In this document: in pieces, positions 51,408 to 60,612 of the stretch
Numbering within the stretch: position 1 is the stretch's first letter
Layout: each line of letters opens with the position of its first letter
From: JBBQWT01 sp038210375
GTDB lineage: Bacteria; Acidobacteriota; Terriglobia; Terriglobales; Acidobacteriaceae
Length of the DNA: 64,000 nt
Direction of reading: 5' to 3'
NCBI GenBank assembly: GCA_038210375.1
Contig: JBBQWT010000011.1
Span: 1 to 64,000 of the forward strand
Position numbers and translations under genes: made by a program
The notes under the pieces: model-generated
Told to the model about the DNA's origin: nothing
What the model saw: the letters and a program-made list of their open reading frames with translations, nothing else
Databases searched by the model: none

Positions 51408-52303
51408 GCGCTGCTGGAGAAACAGGCAAAGGAACACCAGCGGCGATGCCGTCGTTTACCCTGGGCGAATTCGAGCTCACGATCGTGCCCGACGGGAATT
51501 ACCTGCTCGACGGCGGCGCATTGTTCGGCCTGATCCCCAAAGTGATGTGGCAGAAGAAAATGGCCGCCGACGCCAACAACCGGGTGGTCGTCGGATTGAA
51601 TTCAGTGCTGGTCAGGGCCCACGGCAAGAACGTGCTGATCGAAACCGGGCTGGGTAACAAGCTCCCCGACAAGATGAAGAGCATCTACTCACCCCCGGAA
51701 GGCTTGCTGAAGAATCTCGCCAGGCTGGGGGTGCAGCCGGGCGACATCGATGTAGTCATCAATTCTCATTTGCATTTCGATCATTGCGGATGGAACACGG
51801 TGCGCGAGAACGGGCGGGTGGTGGCCACTTTTCCGAATGCCGCCTATTATGCGTCAGAGGGCGAATGCCTGCACGGACGCTTGCAGCTCGAGCGCGATCG
51901 CGCCACTTATTTAACTGAAAATTACGATCCCCTGGTGGCCAGCGGGCAGATGAAGCTTACCGGCGACGGCGCCACCACCATCCTTCCTGGCATCTCGGTG
52001 GTGACTTATACCGGCCACACCCGCCACATGCAGGCCATCATGATCGAAAGCCAGGGCCAGAGTGCGTGCTACATCTCTGACCTGATTCCCACGCAGTTTC
52101 ATTTGCGGCTGGCGTGGGCGCTGGCATTTGACTTGTACCCGCTCGAAACCATCGAGAGCCGCAAGCGTTTTTATGAGTCCGCGGCTTCGCAAAGATGGCT
52201 GACCATATTCACCCATGACCCGGCCCTGCCCTGGGGTTACCTGGAGGAATCCAGCGACGGGGAAGTGCACGTAAAACCGCCGGAAACTGCCGCGGCGAAA
52301 TAG
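51404..52303 (+). CDS. Metallo-beta-lactamase fold hydrolase
   Basis: 299 residues. Zinc-binding motif NSHLHFDHCGWN (HxHxDH) and later VVTYTGHTRHMQAI and ISDLIPTQFH supply the other ligands; C-terminal TIFTHDP fits. Pattern is that of the glyoxalase/quorum-quenching lactonase type MBL proteins, function not determined. Coupled to the S9 peptidase by the GTGA overlap at 51404-51407; a later start at 51446 (MPSFTLGEF) is also possible. No signal peptide. Confidence 0.9.
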   Translation: MSAAGETGKGTPAAMPSFTLGEFELTIVPDGNYLLDGGALFGLIPKVMWQKKMAADANNRVVVGLNSVLVRAHGKNVLIETGLGNKLPDKMKSIYSPPEGLLKNLARLGVQPGDIDVVINSHLHFDHCGWNTVRENGRVVATFPNAAYYASEGECLHGRLQLERDRATYLTENYDPLVASGQMKLTGDGATTILPGISVVTYTGHTRHMQAIMIESQGQSACYISDLIPTQFHLRLAWALAFDLYPLETIESRKRFYESAASQRWLTIFTHDPALPWGYLEESSDGEVHVKPPETAAAK

Positions 52304-52332
52304 CGGACCGCTGGTGCAGCAGTTGGAGGGGA

Positions 52333-53478
52333 CTAAGCGGAGACGCCGGCGCAGGAATTCTCCGCGGCGATGATGGGACCGAAGAACCGGTCCACCCCGT
52401 CGAGGATGTCCTGGGCATGGCGGGCGTCGTACACCGCCTTTCGCAGGGTGGCGCCGTTGGCGACGCCGTGGGTAAACCATGAAGCGAACTGCTTCATCTT
52501 TCCCGCCGCGCCGGGAATATCTTCTTCCACCAGCATGCGGAAGTAGGTCCGAATCATCTCGTAGCGGTCCCGATCCGAGGGCTCGTCGTAGGCGCCGGTG
52601 GCCTGGTACTGGGCGATCTGGCGAAAGATCCAAGGGTTAGACGCCGCCATGCGGCCGATCATTACCGCGTCGCAGCCAGTGGCTGTAACCATGGCCGCGG
52701 CATCTTCAGGCGAGCGAATGTCGCCGTTGCCGATCACGGGGATGGCGACCGCATCTTTGACGGCGGCAATCCATTCCCAGCGCGCGGAACCGCTGTAGCC
52801 CTGCTCGCGAGTGCGGGCGTGCAGGGCCACGGCGTTCAAGCCGCAATCCTGCGCCATGCGCGCCAGCTCCACACACACGATCTCTTCATGGTTCCAGCCG
52901 GCGCGGAACTTTACCGTAAATGGAATCTTCACCGCGGCGCGCACCTGCTCGAAAATGATCCGAATGCGGGGTAGGTCGCGCAGCAATCCCGAACCCCCAT
53001 TGCATTTCACCACGCGCTTGGCCGGGCACCCGAGGTTCAAGTCAACCAGGTCAAAACCGAGGTCTTCAACCAGCCGGGCGGCGTCGGCCAGCACTTGTGG
53101 GTTGCTGCCAAACAACTGCGCCGAAATAGGATGCTCTTCGGAATAAAAATGCAGGTAGCGCTTGCGCTTGGATTCGCGGCAGCGCAGGATGCCGTCGGCC
53201 GACGTGAACTCGGTCATGATCAGGCCGCAGGCGGATTGTCGAGCTCGCGAGTCGAACGACGAATACTTGATGAAGCGGCGAAACACCGTATCTGTGACCC
53301 CGGCCATGGGCGCCAGGATGGTGGCGGGCGCGATGCGTACTCCGCCGATGATCACTTCGGCGGGTACCCTGCCGGCGAGGGACGTCGGCTGGGCATCGGG
53401 GCCGTCGCCGCTCCACACGCCGGGCTTGGACCGCGTCGCGGGGTCGGTGACCAGCCGTTGTGGTGAATATTTTTTCAC
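52333..53478 (-). CDS. dusB: tRNA-dihydrouridine synthase, DusB-like
   Basis: FMN enzyme that reduces uridines in the tRNA D-loop. 381 residues with TIM-barrel motifs APMAGVTDTVFRR, the catalytic Cys in LNLGCPAKRVVKCNGGSGLL, TVKFRAGW, ALHARTREQGYSG, PVIGNGDI and VMIGRMAASNPWIF. Subfamily is judged from the N-terminal APMAGVTD start and spacing; DusB is most common in this phylum. Just downstream of rpmE on the same strand, separated by its terminator. Confidence 0.94.
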   Translation of the reverse strand: MKKYSPQRLVTDPATRSKPGVWSGDGPDAQPTSLAGRVPAEVIIGGVRIAPATILAPMAGVTDTVFRRFIKYSSFDSRARQSACGLIMTEFTSADGILRCRESKRKRYLHFYSEEHPISAQLFGSNPQVLADAARLVEDLGFDLVDLNLGCPAKRVVKCNGGSGLLRDLPRIRIIFEQVRAAVKIPFTVKFRAGWNHEEIVCVELARMAQDCGLNAVALHARTREQGYSGSARWEWIAAVKDAVAIPVIGNGDIRSPEDAAAMVTATGCDAVMIGRMAASNPWIFRQIAQYQATGAYDEPSDRDRYEMIRTYFRMLVEEDIPGAAGKMKQFASWFTHGVANGATLRKAVYDARHAQDILDGVDRFFGPIIAAENSCAGVSA

Positions 53479-53520
53479 TGGGTGGATATTAGGATATTAT
53501 CCGCCGCGAGCGGCGGCCTG

Positions 53521-53560
53521 AAATAAAAAACCTCCAACTTTGATGGTCCGGTTGGAGGCT
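53521..53560 (-). terminator. Rho-independent terminator after rpmE
   Basis: On the minus strand CCTCCAAC (53558-53551) pairs with GTTGGAGG (53538-53531), followed by TTTTTTATTT. It lies 25 bp past the rpmE stop codon and before dusB. Confidence 0.85.
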
Positions 53561-53584
53561 TCAAAACCGTGTACACTTCCGCGT

Positions 53585-53809
53585 TTACTTGGCGGCGGTC
53601 TTTTTCTCGTTGCCGGCATATTTGCGGCGGAAGCGCTCGATGCGTCCAGCCGTATCCAGCAGCTTCTGCTTGCCGGTGAAAAAGGGGTGACACGCCGAGC
53701 AGATTTCCACGTGGATATCGCCCTTATGGGTTGATCGTGTGACGAACTGACTGCCGCAGGCACACTTCACGTTGATCTGATCGTATGCGGGATGGATGGC
53801 TGCTTTCAT
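53585..53809 (-). CDS. rpmE: 50S ribosomal protein L31, zinc-binding type
   Basis: 74 residues from the ATG at 53809 (GGAG upstream; the frame is open to 53872). MKAAIHPAYDQINVKCACGSQFVTRST and EICSACHPFFTGKQKLLDTAGRIERF are the L31 signature; the CxC...CxxC cysteines mean it is the zinc-binding (non-stress) paralogue type. The C-terminal end is slightly basic. Own terminator. Confidence 0.96.
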   Translation of the reverse strand: MKAAIHPAYDQINVKCACGSQFVTRSTHKGDIHVEICSACHPFFTGKQKLLDTAGRIERFRRKYAGNEKKTAAK

Positions 53810-53979
53810 AACGTGCTCCGTTTCACTGTTGGTTGAATCCTCAATTTTACCGGAAGCGCTAACATCCGGCAAACCCGTCGCCGCCTTGCGGTGAAGCGTT
53901 TGGATGACGGCCGCGGCTACAAAGTTTCAAGGCCCCGGGATACCGGGCACATATAATGGCGGCGTCGAGGGAAGAGTGG

Positions 53980-55572
53980 ATGGCCGTATCCGCTGAAGTG
54001 CTGGCGCGCCACGTCGAAGAATTTCTGGCGGAAAGCCCCTGCGCCATCGTTCGCGAAGATGGCGAAACCACCTTCGAGATGACGTCGGCCAAATACTCGA
54101 TCTCATCGCAGCACGGCAAATGTGTTTTGCACCTGTGGTCGCCGGAACGCAACTCGGTGCGCCGAGTAGTGGAGGCCGAGACCCTGACCGGCAAGCTGCG
54201 CCTTTCCGTCACACAGTTTGGCCGGAGCCGGCCGCAGAAGCTGGAAATCTGCCGCGATCTCGACGCCCGCTCGCCTTCCGACCGCAAGGCGGCGCGCACC
54301 GCCTACCAGCGCGACCTGCAGAAACTGCTGCGGCGCACGTTCCCCGGTTTCGTCCTCGAAAATTTTACGTCGGCCATGGACCTCAACCGGTCGTTCGGGC
54401 CAGTGTATACGCGCGGGTTGCTGGGCCGCGGCAATACCGCTTATGCCGTGCTGGGGGTCAACGCCCAGGAGAGCCAGTCGTCGATCGATGCCGCCCTCAC
54501 CTTCGGCTTGATCTGGCTCGACGTCTGCCGCGAGCGCGAGGCGCCGCACCGGGTGATGAAAGGCCTGAAGCTGTTTGTGCCGCGCGGGAATTCGGATGTG
54601 GCCAGCGCCCGCATGGGCTTTCTCAATCACGAAGTGGCAAGCTTCGAGCTCTACGAAATCGATGGCCTGGAAAAACCCGGAAACCCGGCGGAAGTGATTG
54701 AGATCGACACCAGCGATCGCGGCAATATCGCGACCCGGCTGGTGCGTTGTCCAGACGTGGCGGCGGTGCGCGAACGCTTCGCGGCTTCGATTGCCATGGT
54801 GGAAACCCTGGCCCTGGCCGAGGCGGCGGAGCCGCCGCACATCGAGATCGCGGTCATTTCAGGCAGCGAGATCGGTTTTCGGTTCAATGGGCTGCAGTTC
54901 GCGCGCGCGCGCCTCGGCCTGGAGCCGGAATCATTCAACCGCGTGGAAGAAATTATCTTCGGCGGGGATTCCAGCGAAACCATTTTGACCGAGGCCAACG
55001 GCGAGCGCCTGGCGGAGTGGGTCAAGCGGCTGGTGGCCTCCCGCCGTCCCGGCGGCGACCGCCACAACCCGCTGTGGCGCATGCATCCCGAGCGCTGGCT
55101 GGAATCGCTGGTCATTCCTTCGATCCGGCAGCTCGATTCGCGATTCGATCCGCAGTGGGTTTATTCGCAGGTGCCGGCGTTTGCCGCTTCCGACCGCGCC
55201 ATGATCGATATTCTCACCGTAACCAATGCCGGCCGACTGGCAGTGCTGGAGCTGAAAGCCGACGAAGACATCCACCTGCCATTGCAGGGCCTTGATTATT
55301 GGGCGCGCGTGCGCTGGCACCATATGCGCGATGAATTCACGCGCTTCGGTTATTTTCCCGGCAAGCTGCTTTCCAAGGAGGCGCCGCTGCTTTTCCTGGT
55401 GGCGCCGGCGCTGCGCATTCATTCGACCTTCGATGCAATTCTGCGCTACTTCTCGCCCGAAATCGACGTGACCCTGCTGGCGGTGGATGAGCGTTGGCGC
55501 GAGGACCTGCGGGTGGTGTTCCGCAAGAACCGGCTGCAGCCCGTGGTGTTGCCGCTGGAAGATGGGTCGTAG
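53980..55572 (+). CDS. Uncharacterised protein with C-terminal PD-(D/E)XK nuclease-like motif
   Basis: About 530 residues from the ATG at 53980. A TATAAT box at 53952-53957 covers the earlier ATG at 53956, and AGGGAAGAG precedes 53980, so I prefer the later start. Residues ~1-390 match nothing I know, though the segment SFGPVYTRGLLGRGNTAYAV is compact. Near residue 410 is RAMIDILTVTNAGRLAVLELKADED, then LPLQGLDYW. The spacing D410...E424-L-K426...Q436 is the catalytic pattern D-(~14)-ExK...Q of PD-(D/E)XK nucleases, as in NucS-like enzymes. No toxin, helicase or methylase partner is next to it. Activity is a hypothesis. Confidence 0.75.
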   Translation: MAVSAEVLARHVEEFLAESPCAIVREDGETTFEMTSAKYSISSQHGKCVLHLWSPERNSVRRVVEAETLTGKLRLSVTQFGRSRPQKLEICRDLDARSPSDRKAARTAYQRDLQKLLRRTFPGFVLENFTSAMDLNRSFGPVYTRGLLGRGNTAYAVLGVNAQESQSSIDAALTFGLIWLDVCREREAPHRVMKGLKLFVPRGNSDVASARMGFLNHEVASFELYEIDGLEKPGNPAEVIEIDTSDRGNIATRLVRCPDVAAVRERFAASIAMVETLALAEAAEPPHIEIAVISGSEIGFRFNGLQFARARLGLEPESFNRVEEIIFGGDSSETILTEANGERLAEWVKRLVASRRPGGDRHNPLWRMHPERWLESLVIPSIRQLDSRFDPQWVYSQVPAFAASDRAMIDILTVTNAGRLAVLELKADEDIHLPLQGLDYWARVRWHHMRDEFTRFGYFPGKLLSKEAPLLFLVAPALRIHSTFDAILRYFSPEIDVTLLAVDERWREDLRVVFRKNRLQPVVLPLEDGS

Positions 55573-55641
55573 CGATCGCGCGGGGATTCTCCGTCCGGGA
55601 AACATTGAAACAAGAATGTTCGAGATGACATTTCCCAAAGA

Positions 55642-55980
55642 TCAGGGCAGAACGGCGAGAAGCTTCCCCCGAATATCGTTCCTATAGAGCACTTCAACGT
55701 GAACAATAATGTCATCTACAACATCCAAGACCACCATTCCGTCGACGGGTCTTAATTCCAAACAGCGCAAACCCGTGCCATAGCTTCCTTGCGGCTTCGC
55801 TTGCGTGTAAAACGAAGCGCAGAAATCATCACCGCAACGACAGCGATCCACAATACTTAAGCCCAGCACCTGAAATGCGAGTGCCTCTTCGCCCTCTGAC
55901 CTTAAAAGTTGATGGAGCTCTTTCGATAAAAGAGGCAGCGTTGCCGCGAGCAGCAATGATTTTCTAAACGAGTCAGTCAT
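55642..55980 (-). CDS. Small conserved hypothetical protein
   Basis: 112 residues. It contains RCRCGDDFCASFYTQAKPQGSYGTG and a C-terminal DGMVVLDVVDDIIVHVEVLYRNDI, features of a small family I have seen only as hypothetical; a metal site through the Cys pair is possible. Its ATG overlaps the stop of the UvrC-like gene by 8 bases (ATGACTGA), which implies translational coupling. Not obviously secreted. Confidence 0.75.
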   Translation of the reverse strand: MTDSFRKSLLLAATLPLLSKELHQLLRSEGEEALAFQVLGLSIVDRCRCGDDFCASFYTQAKPQGSYGTGLRCLELRPVDGMVVLDVVDDIIVHVEVLYRNDIRGKLLAVLP

Positions 55981-57187
55981 TAGAATTGGGAATTGTATTC
56001 ACCGCCACCGCCGCCTCCGGCTTCTCGCCGCGCACCACGCGTGATATGCCGCGCACGATTCGCCGGTAGGGCAACTGGCCGCTTTCATCCGACAGAAAAA
56101 TCTCCCCGGTTTTCAGCGTGCGATAGTGCCAGCGCTTGAGCAGCGCCAGATGCTCCATGAGTTCCAGTGAGGAAGCGGGTTCGGCTGGATTGGCTTCGGC
56201 GAGGAACTGTTTCAGCCGGCCCTCCATGCTCGTCGGGTTGGCGCCGGGCGCGGGGGGACTTAGAAATTCCGGCGCCACTAGCGGGAACTGTAGGGCATCG
56301 CCGATCATGCCGCGATTTATGGTGAACATGGTGACGAAATCTTTGCCGGCTGCGGGTTGCAGGATCAGGCCGTGCAGACGGTCGATGCGGCGCACGATTT
56401 CCGGCGGCCGGGTGGCGGCGGCTTTTTCCAGGCGGGCGTGCAGCAACGCGGCCGCTTCGAAATCCATGCGCGATGATGCGTCCTCGCGCGCCGCTGCCAG
56501 GCTTTTGCGCAGCGATTCGCCGCCGCTATCGAGACACTCCTGCACCCGGGCTACTTCGGCGAAATATTGCTCGTCGGTGCAGCCCTTGAAGCAGGGCGCC
56601 AGGCACATTTTCATCTCCGAATAAATGCAGCCGGGGAACGAGGGGTCGGGATGCAGTTCGAAGGTGCATCTCCGGGATTTGAACTGGTCGAGCGTGTCAT
56701 TCAAAAGCCGTTCGGCGGCGGCCTGGGAGGGAAAGGGGCCGTAATACACCGAAGCGAGCGCCCGTCCGCTGTCCGTCGGCGCGTGTATGTGGCGCCGGCC
56801 GAGCGTGAGGCGCCGGGTGACGTACGCGCGTGGATAGGAGTTTTCCCAGCGAATGCGGACCAGCGGCGCGAACCGTAGCCGCAGGCGTTTTTGATAGCCG
56901 TCAGGGAACAAGGTCTTAGCGGTTTTATAGAGCAGCAGGGTCGATTCGAATTCCGACCCAGTCATGGAATATTCGACCGCAGTGGCGCGCGACCTCAAGT
57001 TCAGGCGCTTGCTCCGATCTTCTTCGGGGCCAAGCAATCGCCACAACCGCCGGCGCAAGTTCGAAGTCTTGCCCAGGTAGGGTTCCCCTTCGCCTTGCCG
57101 AACCAGGTAGATCGCCGGTGCGGCGGGGACCTGGGTGAGCGCCTCCGCGGAGGAATCGCTATCCAATGAAATGGAACACTGCAGCAC
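55973..57187 (-). CDS. UvrC-like GIY-YIG endonuclease without the C-terminal RNase H half
   Basis: 404 residues, against about 600 in UvrC. N-terminal GIY-YIG fold: PAIYLVRQGEGEPYLGKTSNLRRRL. A Cys-containing region (CIYSEMKMCLAPCFKGCTDEQY) and a UVR coiled-coil (KSLAAAREDASSRMDFEAAALLHARLEK), which binds UvrB in UvrC, follow; then ~130 residues of unclear fold. The C-terminal endonuclease V/RNase H-like and HhH domains that make the 5' incision are missing, so it resembles Cho more than UvrC. It could make the 3' incision only. Coupled to the next small gene. Confidence 0.85.
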   Translation of the reverse strand: MLQCSISLDSDSSAEALTQVPAAPAIYLVRQGEGEPYLGKTSNLRRRLWRLLGPEEDRSKRLNLRSRATAVEYSMTGSEFESTLLLYKTAKTLFPDGYQKRLRLRFAPLVRIRWENSYPRAYVTRRLTLGRRHIHAPTDSGRALASVYYGPFPSQAAAERLLNDTLDQFKSRRCTFELHPDPSFPGCIYSEMKMCLAPCFKGCTDEQYFAEVARVQECLDSGGESLRKSLAAAREDASSRMDFEAAALLHARLEKAAATRPPEIVRRIDRLHGLILQPAAGKDFVTMFTINRGMIGDALQFPLVAPEFLSPPAPGANPTSMEGRLKQFLAEANPAEPASSLELMEHLALLKRWHYRTLKTGEIFLSDESGQLPYRRIVRGISRVVRGEKPEAAVAVNTIPNSND

Positions 57188-57248
57188 GCGCTTATTCTAA
57201 TCCGCGCCCTCGCGGCGGCGTTTTCCCGGCGGCGTAGAATCAAGGTTC

Positions 57249-57764
57249 ATGCAAGATCCCATGCCCAACCTGCTGCGCAAGGACCCGCACCGGTCCTGGC
57301 TGGCAATGTGCGGCGGCGGAGTGGTGGTGCTGCTGATCCTCGGCGCGCTGGCGTTGGTTGGCCGCGGGGGCCCTACTTATTCCAATCCTGATACCCCATT
57401 GCCGCTCGACCCGTATGCGCCGCACCTGGCGCTGACTGACCGGAAATTATCGAGTGCGTTGAATTTCGCGGGAGAGTCGGTCACGTATGTTGACGGCAGC
57501 GTTACCAATTCGGGAGACCAGACCGTGATCAATGCGATGGTCGAAGTGGTGTTCAAGAGCGCCGCGGGAGAGATCGCGCAGATCGAACGCGAGCCTCTGC
57601 AGGTGATCCAGTCGCGGAACCCATACGTGAGTACAGTCCTGCTCAATGCCGCGCCCCTGGCGGCCGGCAAGTCCAGCGACTTTCGCTTCGCGTTTGGCCG
57701 GATCAGCCGGGTCTGGGACGGCAAGTACCCTGAATTGCGCGTCATTTCCACCAGTTTGCAATAA
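57249..57764 (+). CDS. Membrane-anchored protein of DUF2393 type, function unknown
   Basis: 171 residues: short cytosolic N-terminus, one membrane helix (GGGVVVLLILGALALVG), and an extracytoplasmic beta sandwich (TYVDGSVTNSGDQTVINAMVEVVFK, DFRFAFGRISRVWDG). Such FxLYD/DUF2393-like sandwiches are common in Acidobacteriota and their role is unknown. The ATG at 57249 may be replaced by one at 57261. The 121-bp gap to the next gene holds no other feature. Confidence 0.75.
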   Translation: MQDPMPNLLRKDPHRSWLAMCGGGVVVLLILGALALVGRGGPTYSNPDTPLPLDPYAPHLALTDRKLSSALNFAGESVTYVDGSVTNSGDQTVINAMVEVVFKSAAGEIAQIEREPLQVIQSRNPYVSTVLLNAAPLAAGKSSDFRFAFGRISRVWDGKYPELRVISTSLQ

Positions 57765-57885
57765 TCATCCCCAGCAGTTTTTTGCGCGCCGGTGATCTCG
57801 AATGTTTACTAATCGCGCAATTGTATGCGGGCGCGATGCGGGATATCCTGCATCGTCTCCACTGTGAACGTTCATACCGCACTCT

Positions 57886-58548
57886 ATGGCTAATCTTTTT
57901 GAGGCACCACGATATATCGCGCTGGAAGGACCCATCCGCGTGGGCAAGAGCACGCTCTCCCAGATCGTTGCGGAAAAACTTCGCGCGCAGCGCATCACCG
58001 AGCCCGAAAACAATCCTTTTTTGCAGACCTTTTACCGGGGCGAGCCGGGCTCGGCCTTCCAGGCCCAGCTATGGTTTTTGTTCGAGCGCTACGAGCAGCT
58101 GCGGGCGCTCGATCACCGGGAAAATTCGCACAAGCTGATCGTGGCCGACTACATTTTTGAAAAAGATAAATTGTTCGCATGCATCAACCTCAACGACGCC
58201 GAGCTGGAGCTTTATAACCGTTATTACGAAATGTTTCGCAGCAGCCTGCGCGCCCCCGATCTGGTGATTTACCTGCAGGCGTCGCCCGAGGTATTGAAGA
58301 AGCGGCTGCGCAAGAAAAACGCTCCCGGAGAAACCTCGGTCAGCGATGACTACATTGAAGAGGTCGCCAAAGCCTACGAGCATTTCTTTTTTCACTACAC
58401 GGCGTCAGACCTGCTGGTGGTGAACACCAATGAGATCGATTTCGTGGCGCGCAATGAAGACTTGCAGGAATTGCTGAGGCGGGTGAGCGAGCCTATCAAG
58501 GGGACCCAGTATTTCCTGCCTTTGGGTTCCGAGCCGGCGAGCTTGTAA
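57886..58548 (+). CDS. Deoxynucleoside kinase
   Basis: 220 residues. Phosphorylates deoxynucleosides in the salvage pathway. P-loop IALEGPIRVGKSTL, EPENNPFLQTFYRG, the ERYEQL region and ADYIFEKDKLFA (substrate Arg/Glu site), then the LID motif KKRLRKKN. Fold and order match the dAK/dCK/dGK family; which base it prefers cannot be decided. It is followed by an unrelated secreted protein gene. Confidence 0.92.
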   Translation: MANLFEAPRYIALEGPIRVGKSTLSQIVAEKLRAQRITEPENNPFLQTFYRGEPGSAFQAQLWFLFERYEQLRALDHRENSHKLIVADYIFEKDKLFACINLNDAELELYNRYYEMFRSSLRAPDLVIYLQASPEVLKKRLRKKNAPGETSVSDDYIEEVAKAYEHFFFHYTASDLLVVNTNEIDFVARNEDLQELLRRVSEPIKGTQYFLPLGSEPASL

Positions 58549-58672
58549 ATCGCCGCGAAGCAACCGTGGGCAGCCGATAGTATTTCTTGCGATATGCCCG
58601 CCTGAAACCCCGTCAATGGTTGAGCAGGCGTGAGCCGAGCTAAAGTTTGAATACAATTGTGAGGAGCCCTGT

Positions 58673-59272
58673 ATGTCTTCCCCGCGGATACCGCGAATAA
58701 CTTGTGGGAGGTTACTTCTCGCCACCGTCGCGTTGAGCGCGAGTGTAATGGCAGGTCAACAACCGCCAAGTTCCTCTGAATACGAAGCTGCGGATCGCCG
58801 AATCGTACGCCAGCCACCCAATGTTTTTGTTGCTATGCCGTCCAAAGTTCGGGACGAACTTACGCGCCGGCACTGTACGGTCCCGCAAATATGGTCAACT
58901 CCTCATCCCCACAACGTGATTAAAGGCGAGTTCATCCGCAGCGGGCAAATCGATTGGGCGGTGCTATGCTCCGTGAACCGTCACTCAGCGATCCTCGTGT
59001 TTCCCAAGGGCTCAGGCTCTGGAGTCATTGAAATTGCGCAAGAGCCGGATCGGCAGGCATTGCAGGAAGTGAGCGATAACCGAATCGGCTACTCGCGCCA
59101 AATTAGTACCGCCCGCCCCCACTTTATTCTGGCTCATTGGCTGGCTTACCGCCCGGGCGAGCGCCCACCCTCAATCCATCATGATGGAGTCAATGATGCT
59201 TTTGCGGAAAAGGCGTCTGTCGTCTTCTACTATTCTCGCGGTAAATGGCTGAAGCTACCGGGTGCGGACTAG
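58673..59272 (+). CDS. Secreted hypothetical protein
   Basis: 199 residues with a signal peptide (LLLATVALSASVMAG). The mature part has CTVPQIWSTPHPHNVIKGEFIRSGQIDWAVLCSVNRHSAILVF, a block seen in several Acidobacteria hypothetical proteins, and a C-terminal VVFYYSRGKWLKL. GAGGAG precedes the ATG. Upstream TACAAT at 58652-58657 could be a -10 element. Function unknown. Confidence 0.75.
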   Translation: MSSPRIPRITCGRLLLATVALSASVMAGQQPPSSSEYEAADRRIVRQPPNVFVAMPSKVRDELTRRHCTVPQIWSTPHPHNVIKGEFIRSGQIDWAVLCSVNRHSAILVFPKGSGSGVIEIAQEPDRQALQEVSDNRIGYSRQISTARPHFILAHWLAYRPGERPPSIHHDGVNDAFAEKASVVFYYSRGKWLKLPGAD

Positions 59273-59360
59273 GGGCCTTCGCTGGGGTATGGCCCGCATT
59301 TCCCCAAAGGTTGGAGGTAGGACCCGGGCGGGCGAGCACTGGTGAGCGCTGTGATCAGCT

Positions 59361-60512
59361 TTATTCGAAGCGGCGGCGCAATTTTCTGCTTTCCACCAGC
59401 ACTCCCATGCTGTGCATCAGGTTTTGCAGGGTCACGATTCCGACCAGGCGGTCCTGATCGACTACGGGAATAATGGTGAGATTACGCGCGGTAATTTTCT
59501 TGAATGCGATGGCCAGAGATTCCCGCCGCTGGGCCACATCGAAGGCGCGGCTCATGATTCCCTGCACGTAGCCGTTGCCCTCCATCCGCAGCTCCTGAAT
59601 GATTTTCTGGCGGGTAATGACACCGACCATATCGCTGCCGCGCACCACGGGAAAATCATCCTGCAGGCTGTGAATGGTTTTGCCCAGTGCATCTTCGAGG
59701 GTGTCAGCGGGCGAGAGGGTGGCAAATTCGGTGAGCATCACATCTTCCATGCACACGCTTTCCACCGCTGACTGAAACATGAGCGAGCGATCTTCAAGCT
59801 GGGCGGCGGCCAGCAGGAAAAAGCCGCTCAGCATCAGCCAGTGATTACGGATGCCCATCAGCATGAATGCAATGGCAATTAAATGACCGATGTTGACGGC
59901 GCGCCGCGTGGCCTTGAGATAATCCATGTTCCGGGCCAGGATGGCGCGCAGCACCCGGCCGCCGTCGGTGGGAAAGGCGGGCAGCAGGTTAAATGTCCCC
60001 AGAAAAAGATTGATCCAGTACATAGCCTTCAGAAAGTTTCCGGTGGTCAACTGCGAATCGGAAGCAAACCATGCCTGGGGTTGCAAGACCACGGCGAAAC
60101 TACCGGCGAGGAACGCCACCAGGAAGTTCATCAACGGACCGGCCAGGGCGATGCGAATCTCAACGGCCGCCGACGGGCGGCTGCCGGAACCAAATTCAAT
60201 GGTGCTGATGCCGCCGATGGGCAGCAATGTGATCGAGAGCAGGCGGCCTCCGTTATAGCGCGCGACCAGTGCGTGGGCGGCTTCGTGCACCACTACAGAA
60301 AGCAGAATCAGGCCGACGAGCAGCACCGTGGGCAGCGCGGAATCGCCGGAAGCGTCGCTGGCGCTGGTCAACAAAAGAAAAAACAGCAGGAAAGCGAACG
60401 TGAGATGGATGCGCACTTCGGCGCCAAACATCTTGCCTGCGGGAATGGACCAGCTTCTCATCATGGGGAGTCGTAACGCCTGGGAGAATGAAGCTTGGGG
60501 GGTCTCCCTCAT
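59361..60512 (-). CDS. Site-2 protease family (M50) membrane metalloprotease with CBS pair
   Basis: 383 residues, about six membrane helices. Zinc motif HEAAH in VVHEAAHALVARYNGG and the second motif NLLPAFPTDGGRVLRAIL, which contributes the Asp ligand. Two CBS domains occupy the C-terminal ~150 residues (MLTEFATLSPADTLEDALG, IMSRAFDVAQRRESLAIAF), likely binding an adenine nucleotide to control activity. The ATG at 60461 (MRSWSIPAGKMFGAEVRIH) may be the true start. Resembles the SpoIVFB/S2P type that cleaves membrane-bound regulators. Confidence 0.93.
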   Translation of the reverse strand: MRETPQASFSQALRLPMMRSWSIPAGKMFGAEVRIHLTFAFLLFFLLLTSASDASGDSALPTVLLVGLILLSVVVHEAAHALVARYNGGRLLSITLLPIGGISTIEFGSGSRPSAAVEIRIALAGPLMNFLVAFLAGSFAVVLQPQAWFASDSQLTTGNFLKAMYWINLFLGTFNLLPAFPTDGGRVLRAILARNMDYLKATRRAVNIGHLIAIAFMLMGIRNHWLMLSGFFLLAAAQLEDRSLMFQSAVESVCMEDVMLTEFATLSPADTLEDALGKTIHSLQDDFPVVRGSDMVGVITRQKIIQELRMEGNGYVQGIMSRAFDVAQRRESLAIAFKKITARNLTIIPVVDQDRLVGIVTLQNLMHSMGVLVESRKLRRRFE

Positions 60513-60612
60513 TGTATACGTTTAAAATTATTGGCAAGATTCTCCCGATTCGACATTTTCATGCGGCAAGCGCGCCTATGGGAAATAAAATTGGCGCGAA
60601 CTCAATGGTGAG

